Position numbers and translations under genes: made by a program. This document shows, piece by piece, positions 61,619 through 64,000 of a DNA stretch of 64,000 nt (position 1 is its first letter; each line of letters begins with the position of its first letter). This stretch comes from Pseudomonas sp. Q11 (GTDB lineage: Bacteria > Pseudomonadota > Gammaproteobacteria > Pseudomonadales > Pseudomonadaceae). The stretch is taken from positions 248,001 to 312,000 of the forward strand of contig NZ_JAKNQY010000002.1 in NCBI RefSeq assembly GCF_024494355.1. The letters run 5' to 3'. A model generated the notes under the pieces. That model searched no databases, was not told the origin of the DNA, and worked only from the letters and a program-made list of their open reading frames with translations.

Positions 61619-61751
61619 CCTGTGGCAAGGGGGTTTATCCCCGCTGTGTTGAAGCAGCCCTAACGCTCGCACCTCGGTTTATCAGTTGATCGCCTACAAC
61701 CATCTTGGGACTGCTTCGCAGTCCAGCGGGGATAAATCCCCTCGCCACAGG
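61619..61751. repeat. REP doublet, TTTATCCCCGCTG variant
   Basis: An arm at 61619-61646 (CCTGTGGCAAGGGGGTTTAT...) and its inverted partner at 61724-61751 agree in 26 of 28 bases. Between them GACTGC-type inverted bases (61709-61723) extend the right arm. It is a second REP family, distinct from the GCTTGCTCGCGA type at 9.7-12.9 kb. Confidence 0.8.
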
Positions 61752-61905
61752 AGGTTGGCCATGTCCCTTGTGTTGAATCTTGAGCCGGCGAACAGGGCAA
61801 AAGCCAGCTGATTCTGTAGTGGTTGTAGGCAATGACCTCGGATGTTGTCGCCAGGATTGAGCTTGGGGTTTATCAATGAATCCTTTGTTCTGCTGCGCGT
61901 TTTTT

Positions 61906-61950
61906 GGGGCTGCTGCGCAGCCCAGCGGGAGCAAGCTCCCTCGCCACGGG
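61906..61950. repeat. Single REP element
   Basis: GGGCTGCTGCGCAGCCCAGC followed by GGGAGCAAGCTCCCTCGCCAC contains two adjacent palindromes. It is related to the elements at 56880 and 63329. It lies near the 3' end of the lipoprotein gene. Confidence 0.75.
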
Positions 61951-61961
61951 GTGTGTTATGG

Positions 61962-62360
61962 CTACAATTTTTTCCATCCTCGTCCATCGGTCGTGCGGTA
62001 GGTTCCCCCAGTGGCACAGCATCCACCGGCTCCAAATGCCATACGCCCCAGCTCAACCGTGACAGTTTCCTTTCCCTTACTCAGCGACTGCCGCGAGCAA
62101 CTGGTGAAAAAAGCGTAGGGTTCCGTTTCCAGCACCACGGTCCAGGTCATGTCTTTCGCTGACTGGCCCTTGATCTTGTAAACCGCACAATCGTGAACAA
62201 CCAGTTGAGCAAATTGCCCTGCAAGCAGTCCCTTGAAAACGAGCTCAGGTGGAGCGTCTAGCAGGGCGGTTTTTAGCGGGTCCGGTTCTGACCCGTACTC
62301 GCAAGCCGTCATCAAGCCCATGGCGAGAACCAGGTACGCTAGCCGGACACGCTGCCGCAC
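61962..62360 (-). CDS. Hypothetical lipoprotein
   Basis: The 132-residue protein starts at GTG 62360, which overlaps the previous stop (TAGTG), and has a signal with lipobox LMTAC. The mature part has four cysteines (HDCAVYK, TSCSRQ, GGCCATGG), likely as disulfides, and no recognised domain. Translational coupling to the secreted protein gene upstream suggests a shared envelope role. Confidence 0.68.
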   Translation of the reverse strand: MRQRVRLAYLVLAMGLMTACEYGSEPDPLKTALLDAPPELVFKGLLAGQFAQLVVHDCAVYKIKGQSAKDMTWTVVLETEPYAFFTSCSRQSLSKGKETVTVELGRMAFGAGGCCATGGTYRTTDGRGWKKL

Positions 62361-62902
62361 TACTTCTTGACCGGGTAATCCTGCCCCCACACCCGTACCG
62401 AACTGGTCGCCTCGTTCATGCCTTCGAACACGAACTTCTGCCGTACGGCGGTCTTTGGTGGAACGGTGACTTCGTCGGGGTTTTCCAGGCCGGTGAGGCG
62501 GTTGGAGTAACCCGCCTGGTCAATGGCCAGCAGCACGCCGGTCTGGCCGAGGTTCACAAGGCGCAGTTGGGTGTCGGTGCTGTTTTTGAAACCGAGGGTA
62601 ATGCTGACGTTGTCGTCGCTGGGTTCGAGCTTCAACACTTCAACGGCGATGCGATCCTTCATTTGCTCGCCAGACGAAATGATCGCCGCACCATCGGTGC
62701 CCTGGGCCGACTCGCGGCCATCGAGCACGCCTTCGCTGACGCCGCCCAGCAGGTTCTTGCCGGCGGTGATGAACGTTGAAACGGCGGCCTTGGTCGAGTC
62801 CTTGATGAGACTGCCGTCGGTTGGCTCGCCTTCGGCGAAGCACAGCGAGCTGAGCAGGAGGCTGGAAACGAAGAGGGTGGAACGTGACGGCAGAAAAGTC
62901 AT
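62360..62902 (-). CDS. Hypothetical secreted protein
   Basis: The 180-residue protein starts at ATG 62902 with AAGGA upstream and has a signal peptide (TLFVSSLLLSSLCFAEG). The mature part shows a helical segment (AAVSTFITAGKNLLGGVSEG) and a beta-rich C-terminal half (VSITLGFKNSTDTQLRLVNL), perhaps an immunoglobulin-like domain. I do not recognise the family. It is followed directly by a lipoprotein gene. Confidence 0.7.
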   Translation of the reverse strand: MTFLPSRSTLFVSSLLLSSLCFAEGEPTDGSLIKDSTKAAVSTFITAGKNLLGGVSEGVLDGRESAQGTDGAAIISSGEQMKDRIAVEVLKLEPSDDNVSITLGFKNSTDTQLRLVNLGQTGVLLAIDQAGYSNRLTGLENPDEVTVPPKTAVRQKFVFEGMNEATSSVRVWGQDYPVKK

Positions 62903-63205
62903 ACCTGGATCCTTGAGGGTGGCCTGCGACATCGCCTGTCAGAAGGGCGAACGGCAATGATAGCCGTGATCGAGGACCGTTAGCGATTTACCTCATTGAG
63001 TTTCCGGCCTTGCGCCGTTCCTGGTCGCAGCCAGGCAAGGTTGATGCATTGAGCGAGTCCTGTGCCGGTCTGGGATGCTCTCGTCTGATCCGTATTTTCC
63101 AGCGTCAGGTGCCTCTGTCATGACTCCAGGCCCAGCCCCAGAATAACCACGCGGTTGGCCTGTCAGACCGCCCATGTGCTGCAATTTTTTGGTCCAGGAG
63201 TGCTC
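62903..63205. other. Intergenic stretch, no supported protein gene
   Basis: This 303-base gap holds the likely promoter of the secreted-protein gene and the leader of the small membrane peptide. No other gene is supported. Confidence 0.5.
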
Positions 63206-63289
63206 ATGACGAAGATGGCGATTTTTTTGGGTGGTTTTTTGGTACTGACCCTTTTGATTGGCGTACTGGCAACGATTTCGCCGGTGTAG
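63206..63289 (+). CDS. 27-residue single-helix membrane peptide
   Basis: The tiny gene has AGGAG seven bases before ATG 63206 and stops at TAG 63287-63289. The peptide is one hydrophobic helix (MAIFLGGFLVLTLLIGVLAT) with a short charged N terminus and a Pro-Val end. It resembles other tiny inner-membrane peptides that bind larger membrane proteins, but no partner is evident. The good ribosome site and clean hydrophobic design argue against a chance frame. Confidence 0.6.
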   Translation: MTKMAIFLGGFLVLTLLIGVLATISPV

Positions 63290-63328
63290 ACACCCGTTGC
63301 TAAGGCCGGTGTGGTTTCGGTTTCTTTT

Positions 63329-63456
63329 GTGGCGAGGGAGCTTGCTCCCGCTGGGGCGCGAAGCGGCCCTGAAGCTCGCCCCGGTTCTACCGCTCCATCC
63401 CCTGCAAGCATCCTAGGGCTGCTACGCAGCCCAGCGGGAGCAAGCTCCCTCGCCAC
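63329..63456. repeat. REP inverted pair with perfect 27-base arms
   Basis: GTGGCGAGGGAGCTTGCTCC... at 63329-63355 is repeated exactly in inverted form at 63430-63456, with a 74-base spacer that holds further short palindromes. It separates the small peptide gene and the convergent CheB gene. Confidence 0.9.
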
Positions 63457-63495
63457 GGGGGTTGTGTGGGGGCAGGTGGATGTGATCGGTCCTCA

Positions 63496-64000
<505 letters not shown>

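Overview
The window is high-GC DNA from a Pseudomonas, most likely of the P. fluorescens group. The evidence is the gene style (translationally coupled ATGA overlaps, strong GGAGG sites), two families of REP palindromes typical of that group, and gene content such as KGG stress proteins, a BmtA-type metallothionein and REP-flanked LysR/transporter pairs. This assignment is an inference from content, not from a marker gene.

Region 1 (1-18,600) is a catabolic locus. An oligopeptide/opine-type ABC transporter (binding protein, two permeases, one fused double ATPase) is translationally coupled to a three-subunit flavin/iron-sulfur dehydrogenase. That enzyme has the architecture of HcnABC, hydroxyproline dehydrogenase and opine oxidase. 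Next come an M20 deacetylase, a succinate-semialdehyde-type dehydrogenase and a tartrate/D-malate-type dehydrogenase. Beyond a terminator and a tandem REP cluster lie a cupin/acetyltransferase pair, a GhrA-like reductase, a 4-aminobutyrate-type aminotransferase, a HAD hydrolase and an Lrp-type regulator. Together they suggest import and oxidative splitting of an unidentified N-substituted amino acid, with the pieces fed through semialdehyde and 2-oxo acid routes.

Region 2 (18,570-26,480) mixes an orphan hybrid histidine kinase, a solute-binding protein, an ABC exporter and a beta-lactamase-fold hydrolase with several gene relics: an alpha/beta-hydrolase stub, a deleted copy of phytanoyl-dioxygenase-locus DNA, a run-on dioxygenase ORF and an internally deleted SDR.

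Region 3 (26,490-39,780) is a respiratory block on the + strand. A pyruvate-oxidase-like ThDP enzyme is followed by a complete Alternative Complex III (ActA-F plus a small membrane protein), a Sco copper chaperone and a caa3 oxidase (subunits II, I, III, IV). Subunit I carries the YSHPA signature of type A2 oxidases. The block encodes quinol oxidation to oxygen without a bc1 complex.

Region 4 (39,780-56,400) is an accessory stress island, mostly on the - strand. It holds a ClpP-like protein lacking its catalytic Asp, four KGG mini-proteins, an erythromycin-esterase-like protein, an unusual SDR fusion, a metallothionein, a 1,380-residue CheB-CheR-PAS-kinase-receiver protein, and an OBAP-type lipoprotein. 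It also contains relics: a molybdopterin oxidoreductase tail, a frameshifted alcohol dehydrogenase, an SDR fragment and an M42 peptidase stub.

Region 5 (56,370-64,000) looks like ordinary chromosome: two LysR regulators divergent from a DMT exporter and an NmrA-like reductase, a HIT protein, two envelope proteins, a 27-residue membrane peptide and the C-terminal part of a CheB methylesterase cut by the window end. REP palindromes return here. I saw none between about 13 and 56 kb.
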